DNA of 64,000 bases from contig NMRA01000241.1 of assembly GCA_002633005.1 (NCBI GenBank), positions 498,080 through 562,079 of the forward strand, in the 5' to 3' direction. The position numbers and the translations under genes are program-made. The notes below the pieces were generated by a model. That model had not been told where the DNA came from and did no database searches. It was given only the letters and a program-made list of their open reading frames with translations. Positions 46,397 through 58,540 of this stretch are shown one piece after another (the first letter of the stretch is position 1; the number at the start of each line of letters is the position of its first letter). This stretch comes from Phoronis australis (Eukaryota; Phoronida; Phoronidae).

Positions 46397-47686
46397 GGCC
46401 ATTGTTATAGACAAGCTTCCAAAGACTAGCTGGCTGGATGGCATAGCCTTGGTACTTACAGTGTATGCCAGCTGTGCACTTGCTCTGTTAACTGTTATAA
46501 TATTGTTACTTACTTTCAAATACTATCTCATTCGATACATTAAAGTATGCCATCTGTACACTCATTTTAAACAAATGATATTTAATAACACTACAACTTT
46601 AGTTAGGATTCACCTGGGGTGATAAGTAATGAGGGCCGGTCCTTTACCTTTACCTAGACTTAACTTAGGGGTTCCATTGTGTGCAGATTGCATTCTCCCT
46701 TACGTTTAGGGTGACCCCTGGTCCCTAATCTGCTATTTTTGTCAAGTGGGCTTGCTGGCCTTGTATAAACTCTCGCCTTTCAGGCCTATTGCTCACTTTC
46801 ACCATTCCCCCGTTGCTTTTCACCTGCCCCTCCCACTCTTGTCGAATATCGCCAAAATTCATTATTGCAAGCCAACTTGCCGCACTGTATTTGCTTTTAG
46901 TTAATAGTTTCAAGGATTTGTCCGTTTACAATTTGGAAATTTGTTTGTCAAAGCCAGTCTGTTTCTGTCTTACAATGCCAATGATTGACATGTTAAAGCA
47001 CGTCTTTCACTTCCTCATCCAGGCAATGCCCCTGATGGATTATATGAACTGAGGCTGTCATTCTTTGTTTCTTCTTTCGCCAGTTGTTAAATGATGGGAT
47101 TTTGTGCCAATGTTTTCAAACTTTGTTTTAATTTGTTCAAGTCAATCTTCTTTCACTGTATGTCCTAGCCGTTTGTGTATAATTTAGCTTTCTGTGTGCC
47201 TTACAAATAGTGGTAAAGAAATAACATTTGTGTTTGTCGTTATGGGTTCATTAGTGAGATATCTCTGAATTTGCTGAACCAGCCAACTGTTTGCCAGAAA
47301 GCCATTAGTAACCCAGATAAATAGACAAAAAAACATTTGCCAATTGTGGAAAACGTGTTGATGTTGCGAATCTTCCATGACGGTTGGATGAAAACTTGTT
47401 CTTGATTACCATTTTTGTGATTGTCCACTTGTTATGTAGCTGACAATAGTCATGGCTGGTGTTGAGTGTTGATGTGTTTGTCAATGTGTCAATTTGCTGA
47501 CAAAGGGTTGCAGAAAGGTGTGGTTATCTATGAATTCTTTGTGCTGATCAGTTGTTCCAGTCTCTAAGTAATGACTTTATTGACTGTGCTTGTAAGCAGG
47601 GCATGTACATATTCTTTTATATTTAACAGTGATAATGCAATATAAATACAGTGGTTAATGCTAGTGCTAGTTTCAATTCTCTCATG
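46397..47686 (+). other. ARPC2 3' UTR and flank
   Basis: AT-rich sequence with no further exon seen. The end of the transcript could not be placed with confidence. The Kolobok-type element begins directly after this stretch. Confidence 0.5.
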
Positions 47687-47690
47687 TTAA

Positions 47691-47850
47691 AGGCGAAGAC
47701 AACCTTTTTCCATGTCATTTTGAGCTAAAATAAGGTTGGTTGGTTATCCTAGACATATTTTTCACTTAATTACAGCTTTTCGTAATTTTATTAATTATTC
47801 GTCCGCTTTTCCGGAAGTGACGTTTTAGGAGGCAAGCGCTTCCCGCCAAT
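47691..47850. repeat. Kolobok left terminal inverted repeat
   Basis: About 160 bp, nearly perfect inverse of 49472-49631, from AGGCGAAGAC to GCGCTTCCCGCC. The similarity of the two arms implies a recent insertion. Confidence 0.9.
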
Positions 47851-47955
47851 TTCTTTTCACATAGTCTGACTGTGAGAGCTGCCGAGTCAGTCATTGTTCT
47901 ACCTTGGTTGTGTTAAGCTCCGTCGTCGTTCGCTTTCATTTACTAGTCAGTCAAC

Positions 47956-49051
47956 ATGCCACACTGTTGCTGCGTACCGGGATGTAGTAATTATCGGCTC
48001 GCGCGCGCTTTGGGAGTGCCTTTGCATCGCTTTCCGATGGATGACACACTTCGCCGTACTTGGCTCGTTCGTGTGAAGAACGCAGCGTTACCCGTCCACG
48101 CAACGTACAAAGCAGTGGAGAATTACCGTGTGTGTGGCAAGCACTTTCTGCCGTCCGATTACGAAAGGGATTTGTACGCTGAACTGATGAAGGTCCCCGC
48201 GAAACAACGCTTGAAGAAGGATGCCATTCCGTCTGTGTTGATTCCCGGCAGTGCCCCGTCGCCACCCCCGAGAAGTGCGTTTTTGAAGCGAGAAGCCTCG
48301 CGAGCTGTGGCCAGTACAGTGACTGGAGCCAGTGGAGGCACTTCATCTACTGTCACCCGTGCCTCCGAACGTACCCCAGAGCGTGCAATTCCTGGAACCA
48401 GTAGTGATTCGCCCTGTGCTGTTTTCTCCAGCCCAGAGCCTCTAAGCAGCCCTGCAGCGATATTGAGTAGTGGGAGTGATTACAGGCCCAGTTCGACACC
48501 CAGTGAAGAGGACAGTTCGTCGTCCAGTGAACAGATCGGTGAGCCAAACTTTGATAAGTTTATTGTGGACTTGTCTAAAGTGTTGGAGCTATTTAGAAGG
48601 TGCCAGGTGTGTGGCGAGGGAGTCACACGACACAATGTAAGCAGTTTGGGTGCTCAGGTCACCATCCAGTGGGAGTGTGTCACGGGACACTCTGGCAAGT
48701 GGGACAGTTGTTCCTCTGTCCGTGGTATGCCGGAGGTCCACTTAACCATGTCCAGTGGTGTGCTCTTCACTGGAAACACGTTTCAGTCGGTGAAGACAAT
48801 GATGGACTTTGGAAAAGTCAAGTTTTTTTTCGAAAACAACATTCAACAACATTCAGAATTCCTATTTAATACCAGTTGTCAATGACGCATACATGTCACA
48901 ACATCTCGAGTTGGTGGCGGAATTCATGGAGAAGGAGAACTTGTCTGACTCACCAGGGCGGTCCGCCAAGTATACCACATACACTCTAATGGAGGAAGAG
49001 ACCAAAAAGATAATTGATGTGGAACTCGGAACAGCACAAGCATTCAATTGA
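47956..49051 (+). pseudogene. Kolobok transposase relic: THAP domain plus N-terminal part
   Basis: ATG at 47956. Residues 1 to about 85 are a THAP zinc finger (CCCVPGC, LHRFP, W, VCGKHF, then IPSVLIP). A low-complexity Ser/Pro linker follows, then a conserved zone with CQVCGEG, ECVTGHSGKWDS and LFTGNTF. At a run of eight T near 48824 the frame shifts: the first frame ends at 48885, while the homologous-looking frame continues (NDAYMSQHLELV, DSPGRSAKYTTYT, KKIIDVEL) to 49051. The protein then stops where the catalytic region should continue, at the internal deletion junction near 49025. No intact DDE core remains. Confidence 0.75.
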
Positions 49052-49315
49052 GGTAGGCATAACAACGCACACAGTGCATTTGCACCAAGATGTGTCACCA
49101 CGTCTGTCTTCAGTAGCCGCCTCGTTTCTCTCAACAGCTGCCTGTGCCTGTGTGTACTCTGCCTCGTTGTACTCGGGCTCAAACATGTACCCACCCACTG
49201 AATGTCCGTGAAAAAATTCCTCGTCACCACTGCTGTGAACAAGGTCTCCGTCACTCACACTACTGTCACTGTGATACGGGTCACCGACTCCAGCCATTTT
49301 CAGCTTACAACACAC
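48986..49315 (-). CDS. Antisense Kolobok ORF with a P2X7-tail-like cysteine motif
   Basis: Convergent with and overlapping the transposase relic. After an acidic N-terminal part (MAGVGDPYHSDSSVSDGD from 49297), it ends in GDTSWCKCTVCVVMPT and IECLCC. That W-C-x-C-x2-C ... M-P-T-x..C-x-C-C pattern matches the zinc-binding cysteine region known from the intracellular tail of P2X7 receptors and many animal transposon-borne relatives. The sequence after CLCCSEF comes from the other side of the internal deletion, so the C-terminus is lost. Function is unknown. Confidence 0.55.
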   Translation of the reverse strand: MCCKLKMAGVGDPYHSDSSVSDGDLVHSSGDEEFFHGHSVGGYMFEPEYNEAEYTQAQAAVERNEAATEDRRGDTSWCKCTVCVVMPTSIECLCCSEFHINYLFGLFLH

Positions 49316-49471
49316 TAAACAATCCCTAAATCCAACGCAGTTGAGTTCTCTACTAACCTATCTTGCCGCAGAATACTCGCCGATGGAAAGTGGTGGCGAC
49401 AATTGGTGAAAAATAGCACAAAACAAAAGTAGAATAGAACAGATTCGCACAGTAAGCTCAACGCAAAACCA

Positions 49472-49631
49472 AGTGGCGGGAAGCGCTTGCCTCCTAAAAC
49501 CTCACTTCCGGAAAAGCGGACGAGTAATTAATAAAATTACGAAAAGCTGTAATTAAGTGAAAAATATGTCTAGGATAACCAACCAACCTTATTTTAGCTC
49601 AAAATGACATGGAAAAAGGTTGCCTTTGCCT
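49472..49631. repeat. Kolobok right terminal inverted repeat
   Basis: Inverse partner of 47691-47850; ends GGTTGCCTTTGCCT followed by TTAA. Confidence 0.9.
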
Positions 49632-49635
49632 TTAA

Positions 49636-52600
49636 AACTACATTACAAAAAGGTATGCCTCTGGTCTCTACAAAATTAGGTCTCTCAACTTTCTTACGCC
49701 ATAACCAATAAAAATTGTGGGACTGTCTTCTGTGCCAGGATATCTGAATACTAGCAGGAAGAGATAACCACTCCTGGTTATCTCTTCTTGATACTAGTCG
49801 TATGTTCATATCTAGGATTGGTGTCAGTCATGGCATGAAGCAATTAGTGCACGGTTTGTTCTGGTTAAAAGTTAGCATTTAAAGTTGCACTCGGCAATAA
49901 TTGGGTAAAGTTGCAAACTTCAAACTAGAATAGATCAACTTAGTAACGGTGAATCTTAACTTTAAGTAATCAATTACTTCATTCAGTGTGTTTTATGTAA
50001 TATAGGAATGCTAACTCAAGAACCAAAGGAAAGCGTTGCACCCGCTAACATGAACCAAGACATGATGTGTTAACATTGTAGGTTTGTCTTTGTTTTCAAT
50101 TTTAACTGCTGGGCTGTGGTGCATATATCGCGAATATGTTGCCCATTTTTTTTTTTGTAAATCTCCATTGTAGAATATGGTGATGCATGTTCGTCTCCCC
50201 TGTACTGAGGTCAATTGTCCAAATCACATCCAACATACATCAACACGTTTTTATTGCTGCAATGTCTTGGATTGTCAGCTTTAATCCAAGGTCCGACTTC
50301 CATGATTTACAAACCACTAATTTGGGAACCAAGCGATCATTTCTCGTTGCTGTGCCCCAGTTTGGCAAATGAGATGGCTAAAATTGAAATTGAATCAATT
50401 TTTTCTAGAAATTTTTAGATTTACATTGAAATGAATTGTCTTGTTCGTGTATTTCGGTATTTTTGTTCCCAGATCAAAGGTTATGATTTGTTTGGATGTC
50501 TAACACACAAATTTGATTTTAATTTCAAATTTATCCACCTTATTCACCTAACTTGGGTTCAGCAACTTTTATCAAGAAAAGAACAAAACAATTCTAAAAA
50601 ATCCAGACCACCCTACACATTCAAGACATGATCTTTACAACAACAAATGAATGCGCCCATTACCAAACAATTACAATATATCATTTCTCCATATAATTGT
50701 TGATCAAAGCAAACGAGTAAGATAAATGTAGATCAAAACAATACCACCTCTTTAAAATAGTGTAACACGCCACAGCTAAAAAACTTCAGTTAAAATTCTC
50801 ATATCAAGCCATGATGAAGATGACTTATTATTAAACAGACTCTCTCAGAACACTTGTATATAAAGACAAACTGTATCAGTATGGTGATTAACTGTATCAG
50901 TATGGTGATTAACTGCATCCGTATGGTGATTTTCATTTTACTTATTCAAGCACAGGCACCTGATGATCATCTTACAAGTGTTTAGATCAATCACCTTATA
51001 AATGTTTACATCATGCTCCTGGAAATTTAATTCTGTTAGAATAGCTTAAGCAAAAAAAAAAACTAACAAGCAATACTAATACAATGGAGAGCTACCTACA
51101 ATAGGTGCACAACTTGTATGAACTCTTGGCTGTCTCCACAATTTAGTGAACGTTAAAGTACTCACAGTTACAGTCCATTGACAGGGGTGAAAAATAGTAT
51201 TCGAAGATATAGACTATTAACAAGTTGCAGAGTCAAGACTGCTACCGTACTTGATGCCACTGAGTACTTTTCTNATGGGTTGGAGAAATAAATGAAAAAT
51301 ATGGGCGGTGGGTACGAAATAAAAGTGCCTTCCCCCCCTCCCATACAGATTTTGCTGGAACAGCCCTAAGACAAACTGTATCAGTATGGTGATTAACTGT
51401 ATCAGTATGGTGATTAACTGTATCCGTATGGTGATTTTCATTTTACTTATTCAAGCACAGGCACCTGATGATCATCTTACAAGTGTTTACATCAATCACC
51501 TTATAAATGTTTACATCATGCTCCTGGAAATTTAATTCTGTTAGAATAGCTTAAGCAAAAAAAAAAACTAGCAAGCAATACTAATACAATGGAGAGCTAC
51601 CTACAATAGGTGCACAACTTGTATGAACTCTTGGCTGTCTCCACAATTTAGTGAACGTTAAAGTACTCACAGTTACAGTCCATTGACAGGGGTGAAAAAT
51701 AGTATTCGAAGATATAGACTATTAACAAGTTGCAGAGTCAAGACTGCTACCGTACTTGATGCCACTGAGTACTTTTCTTTAAAACTAGTGGTTTGGCACA
51801 TCAGACAGCATAAATGGAGCACAATCCATGTATCTCCATCAGCTGTTATGGCCTAGTGTATTAGTTCTCAGTAGTGGACTGTAGACAACAGCTGTGGCTG
51901 ACTTGGACATTACTCTCTTTGATAAAGATTTCTGAAACACAATGTAAACTGTTGATGCGCTAACGTACAACTATACCATTCAACTTTCGTCTGTCTGGAA
52001 CATCATTTTTTGTAAATACAAGGCTGTCATTCCTACTTTACTTTACTTTCATTTATAATAACATGTTATCATTAAAACTATAAACACTCAAAAAGTGCGA
52101 ACCTCTGCCAAGGCACCATAGTTCAAGAAGCAATTACAAGCAGATGCAAAACATTCCAACCAGGTTTCAATGTTGCCTCGGTAATGACTTTCAGTTATAC
52201 AGTCCGAAGTCACCTAACTATACTGTACACAAGTTGATTTGGTTACCATGAATTTCAAGCATTTTAGAAAAGTCCGAAAGATTCGTAGTAATTTGGTTTG
52301 ATTACCCTTGCACATCTGAGGAAAAATGTTAAACTTGTTTCCATCTTAAATTTAAAACAAAGCACTCTGTTTCCAACATATACACAAGTGCATACTGTTA
52401 CGATGTAAGCAAACAAAAAAAACTGTTGCATTCTATTTACAAACAGTGTGTGCAGTATATGAAGACTAAGAATTCTTACTTATCCAATTCGATGAGCATT
52501 TTTCAGAAAGAGATCTCAGACCTCCACAGGTTCTCTCGCTACTATAGTGTTTAAGCGACAATGACAAACAATATTTCTTAAGAATGACGCCCATTTATTT

Positions 52601-52681
52601 GGATGGACTGGAAAGCAATCTGCACTGTCAACATCAATCTATGACATTTTAATAATACGGTACTTAACAAACACAATCCAC
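49636..52681. other. Intergenic stretch between the Kolobok element and the next gene
   Basis: AT-rich. It contains a roughly 411-bp direct duplicate around a single N (50863-51273 and 51368-51778) and short CTGTATCAGTATGGTGATTAA repeats. I see no gene. TTTATT at 52594 (AATAAA on the - strand) is a candidate poly(A) signal for the - strand gene to the right. Confidence 0.5.
50863..51778 (+). repeat. Direct duplicate of about 411 bp around a single N
   Basis: 50863-51273 and 51368-51778 are nearly identical, 505 bp apart. The N is at 51274, followed by about 93 bp present once. The form matches the duplicate at 42839-43513 and again suggests a join of overlapping contigs or haplotypes. Confidence 0.88.
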
Positions 52682-55600
52682 TCAAAATGTTGTCTTCAGG
52701 AGTACCTTAGACAGTATAGGCCTGCACCAGTGCTCTTCTGCTTTGCTGGGACTGTGCTTGGAGGTTATGTGATCCACAAGGTCATGTCTCCACTTTATGC
52801 GAGGGCTCTCAACTGGCAGACAAACACATAATTAAAACAAGTATAGGCATCAGTAAAACAGGAGAGGAAACAGTGTGGCTCAGTGGTATAAGCTCTGAAC
52901 TCCCGTTTGGGAGACCCAAGGTTGGCTACCTCCCATTCACTAATGCTAAAACCTCGTTAAAAAGCAAGACTTCGCGAGATTATGCGAGACATTGCCGTGT
53001 ATTTTAAATGAGAACAAGTGACTTTGGCTAGATGTTAGCTAGGTCCTAGCGTTACTGAATGAACACCTGGGGATAGATGTATGTTGCCTGGTGACACATT
53101 CATGTTGCCTTGGTGACAGCAGTATGTTGCCTGGTGACAGATGCACGTTGCCTGGTGACAGATGCACGTTGCCTGTTGATTTGATGTAGATTGATCTAGA
53201 TAAAAAATGATGGGTGGACTCATAGGTGAGAAAATTGAGGATGGATTTAAATCCAAGTGAATATTTGAACACAGTGCCGTACCTGTTGAGTCTTTAAGCA
53301 GGTTCAAAGGGTCTTGCTTTTCCAATATCTTTGCCACCGTTTTGCTGTTACAAATAGTGTGCAACTTGGTAACAGCGTCTAACTCTTTCTGACTCTAAAG
53401 TAAACAGCAGTGTTCAAAGATAGAATTATAGTTATTAGTATTTTGACTTCATGTCATAGTAAAAATTCTCACTATTAACTGAACCAAAGCAAATAAAATT
53501 AAATTGATTGGCTAGAGTGCACTTTCATTCCTGCAGACGAGCAGCTTTCTCTATCAAAAACAATTTTGATCTAGGCCACGTACCATCGTAAAATTGGTCT
53601 CAAATTCTTCCTTAGACAAACTGGGTGCAATTTCAGGACTTCAAAAAAACTAGCTAACTGTTCCACCTGCCAAACAACACGAAAATGCCTCATACTGTAT
53701 TTTCATTATACAAGATTTGCTTTTACCTCAAAAAGTAGACACAACTTTTTATCATTTTCTATAAATTTTCATGAACAAGAAACAAGTCATGCAACCCACA
53801 CAGCATGGCTCACACCTCTTAAGAACATGACTCATGGACCTGGACACAGTCACACACATGACTCATGGACCTGGACACAGTCACACACATGACTCATGCA
53901 CCTGGACACAGTCACACACATGACTCATGGACCTGGACAGTCACACACATGGCTCATGCACCTGGACACAGTCACACACGACTCATGCACCTGGACACAG
54001 TCACATTCTTATAAACACAAGTTACTTCACTCACATGACTAAAAATCATGTGTATGTCTCAGCGAAGTTTCCGCGAGTCGTGTTCAAAGGTGCCAGAGCT
54101 GTGTTTGGAATCAGGAGCTATGCTTTTTTGGTGGGTGCTTTATGAGTGCAGAGCCAAATTTGTAAGCCAGTGAACTGAGTTTACAAGTCCGTGAACCGTA
54201 TTCACAAGAGTACATGAGTGTGTAGTTATGTTCATGGTTGTGTGACTCATGTCGTTCGGGTAGCATGCTCATGACAGTCTTAAGTTATATGATCTCAATC
54301 TCCTCATTCACAAGCAAAGAAAATAAAACTTTCCAAGCATACATTACTTTAGTAACTACGCTACCCTCCCCCAGCCTAAACCAGTTTATAGGTTACGCAC
54401 AATAAACATTATACAAGACATTATGTAGACATTACCAGGCTGAGTGCAGGGCGTTCAACACAAGCAGACTTTGGCAGCATCTGAGGAATTCCCGGGTAGT
54501 CACAAGGTAACTTTGTAGGTTTTGGAGACTAAATGTAAAAGTAATTATGCTCAGTAGTTTATGGAAGAAAAATTAAAGACCAACTCTCAGGCCACGGCTG
54601 GATACTTGACTGCGTAAATATATGTAGTTTATAAAGTTCAAACTTATTATTACTAGCATTTGTGTGACAATGTTTTACAGGGCTCACACTGTCGTAGACG
54701 AATTAAAAACAAGCAGACCACCGTAAGTAGCCTGACATATTATTGACACAATTTCTGTGAATGGCCATCTCACATTAGCCATATTCTGACTTGCAAGAAG
54801 TATGGTAACTTATCACTTATTTCCCATGAAAATAATTGCCAAAATTATCAGTTTTCTAATTTTAAAAAGTCCCGTCCACACAGCCTACCCTGTGGGGTAA
54901 GTTGCACTACAGCAAGCTGTTTTACAACTTCCAGTACTGGTAGGGCAACTTTAATATCTTACTTTTAAGTGGAGTGTCCATACACACACATATATCTGAT
55001 AAGTAGGGTAAAGCGTAAGTTGTCACTCTGTCCACGACAAGGGACAGCGAATACAGTGCACAAATGAACTCGTCAGTATGTAACAGCAGTTGATAATTAC
55101 TTCCCCTTTGCCCCAGGTTTGCGGCCACACAGCAATAAGAAGTAGCACAAGTTATCCTAGAACAAGCAACGCTACCTCAATAAGGTAGAGTACTAGAAAG
55201 TTGTCACAAGTCTGGTAAGTTGCATAAGTTTGAATGTCATCCACACAGCCTCCAAACCTAGCGACAACTTGTTCTATGGGCAAGTCTGTGTGTGGATGGC
55301 ACTTATCTAGATTAGACTAAAATTTTCTAGTTCTTAATTTTTGCTTAGAAATTTGACAAAATAAAATTTCACTTGTCCATCATACTGCATGCTAAATAGA
55401 TGAAAAAATATTCTTTGACCAAATTTGGTAATATTTGTACTCGAGTATTATGGAACCATGACCTTTCAACTCACGTGAAGCTGACTCAGCTTGGCATAGC
55501 TGGAGTCTTGTTTCAACTTTTCCTGTAACACCTCGCGCTTTTGCCTCAATTGCTTCAACTGAAATTTTTTCTGCTCCAAGAGTCTCGCATACTCTTCATT

Positions 55601-58540
55601 AGACACTTTGGTTTCCGCAGGTGCCATGGCTGTGTCAGGCATGGTTAACACTGGCCTACTGGAACTATCAGCTGAGTTCGGGTCATCAGAGGAGGTCCGG
55701 TCAACAGAGGAGGTCCGGCCAACAGAGGAGGTCGGGTCAACAGAGGTGGTCGGCTCAACAGAGGCAAGGGAAGCAGAGGACGGGCTAGATTTTAGTTCCT
55801 CACCCTGCTGATTACAAGAATTCTGTGCCAGAAACCTTACCGGCCCAGTTGCTTCCACAACTGAAGAGGTTATGACTGACCTCTGTAGCTTATTCTGTTG
55901 ACTACCTGCGGTCTTCAACACATCTGATTCTTCATCCTCAGGTTTCTTTGCATAATCAGAGCTCTCTGGCAAAATCTCAGCTTTTGTGGAACCATTGGTG
56001 CTAGGAAATTGATAAGAGACTATCTGTTTACATGCAACTTCTTGGCACAAAAGACTTGGCGATAAAAGAGCCGGCACAGTTGCAGATTTAGGAAAACTTT
56101 GTGAGCAAGAGCTCAACTGGGTTTTACTTTTAACACCAGTCTTCTCAGGATGAGGTTCTTGGGAATTAACTTTGCTTGATGCCAGTCCATCAAAAGGACT
56201 AAACACACAGGCATTATCACTCTTCTTAAATGGTGACAATGATCCAAAATAGTGCGGCTGTGCATGTAATGTCACTGTAGAGATGGGTGAATCAGAGAAC
56301 AGGATTGTTGGAAAGAAATGATTAGGACTAGTCAGTTTAATGGCTCTTTGGAAACGCTGCATGTCTGCAGCTGCGTCAACATCTTGGCTGGTATTATCTT
56401 CAGTTGTCTTTCTTGTGGTCTGTTTTGTGGGAGTGTAGGTAGAGAATGCACTGAATCTGTCACCAACATTCAGGTCAGGTTGACTAACAGCATCACAGAC
56501 ATGCTGGATATCAAGTGGTTGTAAAACCTCAACAGGGGGAGGCACTGGCACATTGCAATCAATGAATGGACTTTGGTGGGAGATCATTGTCTTGCTAATT
56601 GTACTTATGTTTGTATTAGTCACTGGAGCACCAACTGTGCTGTCAGCAAAATCCTCAATGAAGCTCCTATTGAGAGTTGTTTCAACAGGGGTAGGTACTG
56701 TTACATCGCAATATCTGTGCAGATTTTGGTGGGAGACCAGTGTGTTGCGAACTGTACTTATGTCTGTATCATTGACTGGAACATCTTCACTAAGGACAGT
56801 GTCAGCAGAATACTCAATGAAGCTCCTATTGAGAGTTTCAGAACAAGTCTCATTGTGTTTTAAGCACTTGGGACTACCATTGGAACCCGCATTAGATGCA
56901 GTTTCATTAGAACTGGTCTGAGATGGTGAGCACTGTTTCGTGAACTCTGGCCAGCCACCGTCAGTATCAGAAACTCTAGCATTGTTGAGGGTACTGTGCG
57001 AATCGCTAGATTCAAAACTTTGCAAGTTTTCACAGTTTACGTAATTATCTAACACATCTAACACACCTTTAGAGTCACCGACATTCAAAATGGTGCAATC
57101 TCTTTTTTTATCGCCAAAAGCTGATGAAGTGTCCATTTCAACACTCAAGTCACCCGAGAGACCAGCATTGTTCAACAGGCTAGCAGAATTCTCATCCATT
57201 GACTTGATCGTCAAATCCAACGGTGCAATGTCTGAAACACTGTAACTACTAGCACCATGTCGTTCACCAGATGTATTACATGTATTACATGTTTTATCTT
57301 CTTTTCTTTCAGTACGCAGATCAAGCCCTTGGCTGTGTTGGATCTGGTCAACATGGTGAGTAGAATTTCCCTCTGCATGCAATTTTCCTTCCTTATTTGA
57401 TTGGTTTATTGTCCTGCGCATGACATGTGGGTCTTTCCTGAAGCCGGGGAAGAAGACGACTGTTCGCCTCTTGTGGAATTTTCTCGTCTTCTTCCTCTCC
57501 AGCTCCGTGACGTCACCAAAGAATACCTCCTCCTCAACTGCGTCATCATCATTGGCACAAAACTGCAGGTCCCCCAGCTCCAAGCTGGAAAACATATGTT
57601 TAAGAATTCTATTTTAATTGTCAGTTATTTGAAAGTGGTTTTGAGTCCCATGTACAACTAATTACAAGACATCTAAGAAGCAAACTTTAAAGTCATATAA
57701 ATCAAGTTTGCGGCAATGAAACATTCTGATAAAGCACTCAAAAGGCATTGGTCCCTAGTGTTAGTATTGTTAACTTGCTGGATTAAATTAGAAAAGCAAA
57801 AGGTACCATTTAAAACATAAACTGAACAATAGTTTCTCATAGAGGGCGCTGCATCGGAATAAAGGTAATAGAAGATCCATATGCCTATATGCTGAACGTT
57901 AAAGGACCAGACCTGGTTTACCAACAGTTGTATAAATCACAGAAAACATTGCTTGGTTGAAGGGCCAAAATGTTGTTTATCTGTTCTGGAAATAATTTAA
58001 CTCTGCATTGCTAGGCGGAAGATGTGAATGATGACTGCACTCAGTTGACAAGCTAACAAAACACTATGATGTAAAGAGTGGTACTGTGTGAAACAAGATT
58101 TAATTATCCTCTCATCTTGCACTACATTTTTGATGTAATTCTTGTCTTATTAAACGCAAAAAATATTAACAAAATTGTACTTTTTCTATTTTCAAAAGGT
58201 TGTTTATTTTTCTGCAAGTATTGGACAACTACAACATGTCGTTTTATGGCATATGCACACTGAAACCATGTTGATAACTGTGCTGATAACTGTGATGATA
58301 ACTGTGCTGATAACTGTGCTTGTTATTCTTTAGAATTTGTCAAAAAAAAATTCATTCGCCTACCATACGGTGTGCTAAATAGGATAATAGTCAGTAAGAC
58401 TATTTTGATATTATTGGATTATTTACACATTAGCACTCACTGCTGTTGATCAGCCGACACTGTGTTTTCATCTATCTCTGTAAATGGCTGCCGCCCCTTA
58501 TTTCGTGTTGACAGATCCACAGGCTGGTGTCCATGGCCAT
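52682..58540 (-). CDS. Unrecognised S/T-rich coiled-coil protein with an RVxF-like motif (partial)
   Basis: Five exons in consistent phase: 58540-58441, 57584-55475, 54528-54436, 53394-53283 and 52812-52682 (TGA), about 847 residues, 5' end incomplete. I do not recognise the family. The large exon starts with an acidic block (EEEVFFGDVT), then a basic block with RRTVVFF, matching the R/K-x-V-x-F docking motif of protein phosphatase 1. Some 600 residues of low-complexity S/T-rich sequence follow, with a heptad-like coiled coil near its end (YARLLEQKKFQLKQLRQKRE). The last exons hold short conserved-looking helices (LEKQDPLNLLKDS, SPRIKWRHDLVDHI). Such architecture is common in mitotic or centrosomal regulators, but that is only a guess. 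The open frame begins with ATG at 57595, but the splice acceptor at 57585-57586 shows the exon starts at 57584. Confidence 0.75.
52860..53040 (+). repeat. tRNA-related SINE-like repeat
   Basis: GTGTGGCTCAGTGGTATAAG (A-box-like), a CTCCCGTTTGGGAG stem-loop and a weak B box (GGTTGGCTACC). A tail follows with AAAGCAAGACTTCGCGAGAT that recurs, diverged, at 60520-60560 and 61005-61100. It is not a functional tRNA. Confidence 0.55.
53070..53180 (+). repeat. About 23-bp minisatellite
   Basis: Units of ATGTTGCCTGGTGACAG with changes, 4-5 copies, between two exons of the unrecognised - strand gene, starting some 100 bp past a donor. Confidence 0.85.
53828..54010 (+). repeat. About 31-bp minisatellite, 6 copies
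   Basis: Unit CATGACTCATGGACCTGGAC followed by ACAGTCACACA. Intronic to the - strand gene. Confidence 0.92.
54868..55306 (+). repeat. MITE-like element
   Basis: Begins AGTCCCGTCCACACA and ends TGTGTGTGGATGGCACTT, whose inverse (AAGTGCCATCCACACA) resembles the start, so the ends are short inverted repeats. No ORF. A truncated relative is at 44139-44485. I could not see a target-site duplication. It lies in an intron of the - strand gene. Confidence 0.6.

Larger units (their letters stand above)
47687..49635. mobile_element. Kolobok-type DNA transposon, internally deleted (TTAA target duplication)
   Basis: Element 47691-49631 (1941 bp) between TTAA copies at 47687-47690 and 49632-49635. Terminal inverted repeats of about 160 bp (47691-47850 and 49472-49631) start AGGCGAAGACAACC / AGGCAAAGGCAACC. 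TTAA target sites, a THAP-containing transposase and a second ORF on the other strand fit the Kolobok superfamily. The element is too short for a full transposase and the catalytic part is missing, so it is non-autonomous. It lies about 1.3 kb downstream of the ARPC2 stop. Confidence 0.85.

Noticed and set aside
57585-57595. ATG at 57595 as start of the 709-residue ORF
   Set aside because: TTTTCCAG at this place is a splice acceptor, and the upstream exon (58540-58441) joins in frame at 57584.
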